Program-made: the position numbers and the translations under genes
Assembly (NCBI GenBank): GCA_934621295.1
Contig: CAKTVB010000003.1
Coordinates: forward strand, 197,157-261,156
Reading direction: 5' to 3'
DNA: 64,000 nucleotides
DNA from: an uncultured Collinsella sp.
GTDB taxonomy: Bacteria > Actinomycetota > Coriobacteriia > Coriobacteriales > Coriobacteriaceae
Part shown: positions 63,823 to 64,000 of the stretch, piece after piece
How the letters are laid out: every line of letters begins with the position of its first letter
How positions within the stretch are numbered: position 1 is the first letter of the stretch
Notes under the pieces: model-generated
The model's input: only the letters and a program-made list of their open reading frames with translations
What the model was told of the DNA's origin: nothing
The model's database searches: none

Positions 63823-63930
63823 CGCCGGCTCGCACTCATTGGCCCGCCCCGCCTAAAAAAGACGGTTATAGGTAGGTTGGCAGCGAATTGCTGAACAAGC
63901 CTTGAAGAAAGCCCAGGAAAGCGATGAACT

Positions 63931-63970
63931 GCCTCCCATTTCTTGGACATGAGAAATGGGAGGCTTTTTA
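63931..63970 (+). terminator. Terminator downstream of the DUF5692 gene
   Basis: A 13-bp stem (GCCTCCCATTTCT with AGAAATGGGAGGC) with an 8-nt loop is followed by TTTTT, 108 nt past the stop. Nothing else was recognised in 63823-64000. Confidence 0.85.
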
Positions 63971-64000
63971 TGCGTGTCGACTTGAGGGTGAAGCACGACA

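Overview
The window is a GC-rich, densely packed bacterial chromosome segment. It has about fifty protein genes, two tRNAs and many short intergenic hairpins, and I see no phage, integrase, insertion sequence or CRISPR array. Gene content points to an anaerobic gut actinobacterium of the Coriobacteriia, most likely Collinsella-like. The clues are a phosphoketolase, CstA, LPxTG-type surface proteins, a DUF5692 protein next to a large iron-sulfur/FAD oxidoreductase, and a complete histidine operon with a fused HisZ-HisG. The taxonomic call is inference from family knowledge, not from a database search.

Layout. 1-6.1 kb: end of galE, a polyprenyl diphosphate synthase, a 47-residue membrane protein, a peptidoglycan-binding protein, tRNA-Gln with a 98-bp duplication of its 3' end and terminator, and tex. 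6.1-14.8 kb (minus strand): a TOPRIM protein resembling the Wadjet JetD C-terminal domain, cstA with a long leader, a lipoprotein, pyrE and a polar amino acid ABC transporter. 15-20.7 kb: a wall-anchored protein with a Ser/Gly/Asp-rich stalk, an M42 peptidase, ilvE, a broken lipoprotein gene and a DedA protein. 20.8-28.9 kb: a ParE/Phd toxin-antitoxin pair with a clear operator, cysE, a MarR-controlled pair of ABC exporter half-transporters, a nitroreductase and a DegV protein. 29-34.6 kb: a structured intergenic element, an NtrC-like protein lacking GAFTGA, a phosphoesterase, LarC with a hexanucleotide repeat, and a PHP phosphatase.

34.6-42.6 kb is a compact histidine operon on the minus strand (hisZG-D-C-B-H-A-F-I-E). 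The plus-strand PHP histidinol-phosphatase candidate that converges on it could supply the missing step. 42.7-49.5 kb is a potassium/sodium module: a shortened KdpD-like kinase, KdpE, a type II P-type ATPase of the Na+/K+-pump type and two TrkA-like proteins, without kdpFABC or a TrkH/KtrB channel. 49.7-57.5 kb holds an aldo/keto reductase, phosphoketolase xfp with paired LacI-type operators and a 300-nt leader, a LacI regulator, a pilin-like LPxTG surface protein and tRNA-Arg. 57.5-64 kb holds an AT-richer FIVAR-like protein, hypA, and a TetR-controlled divergent unit made of a 927-residue Fe-S/FAD oxidoreductase, tetR and a DUF5692 membrane protein.

The most distinctive items are the Kdp-like two-component system tied to a Na+/K+-type ATPase and two TrkA proteins, the orphan JetD-like TOPRIM protein, the oxidoreductase/TetR/DUF5692 unit with its twin operators, the HisZ-HisG fusion, and several long palindromic intergenic elements that may be structured RNAs or small dispersed repeats.
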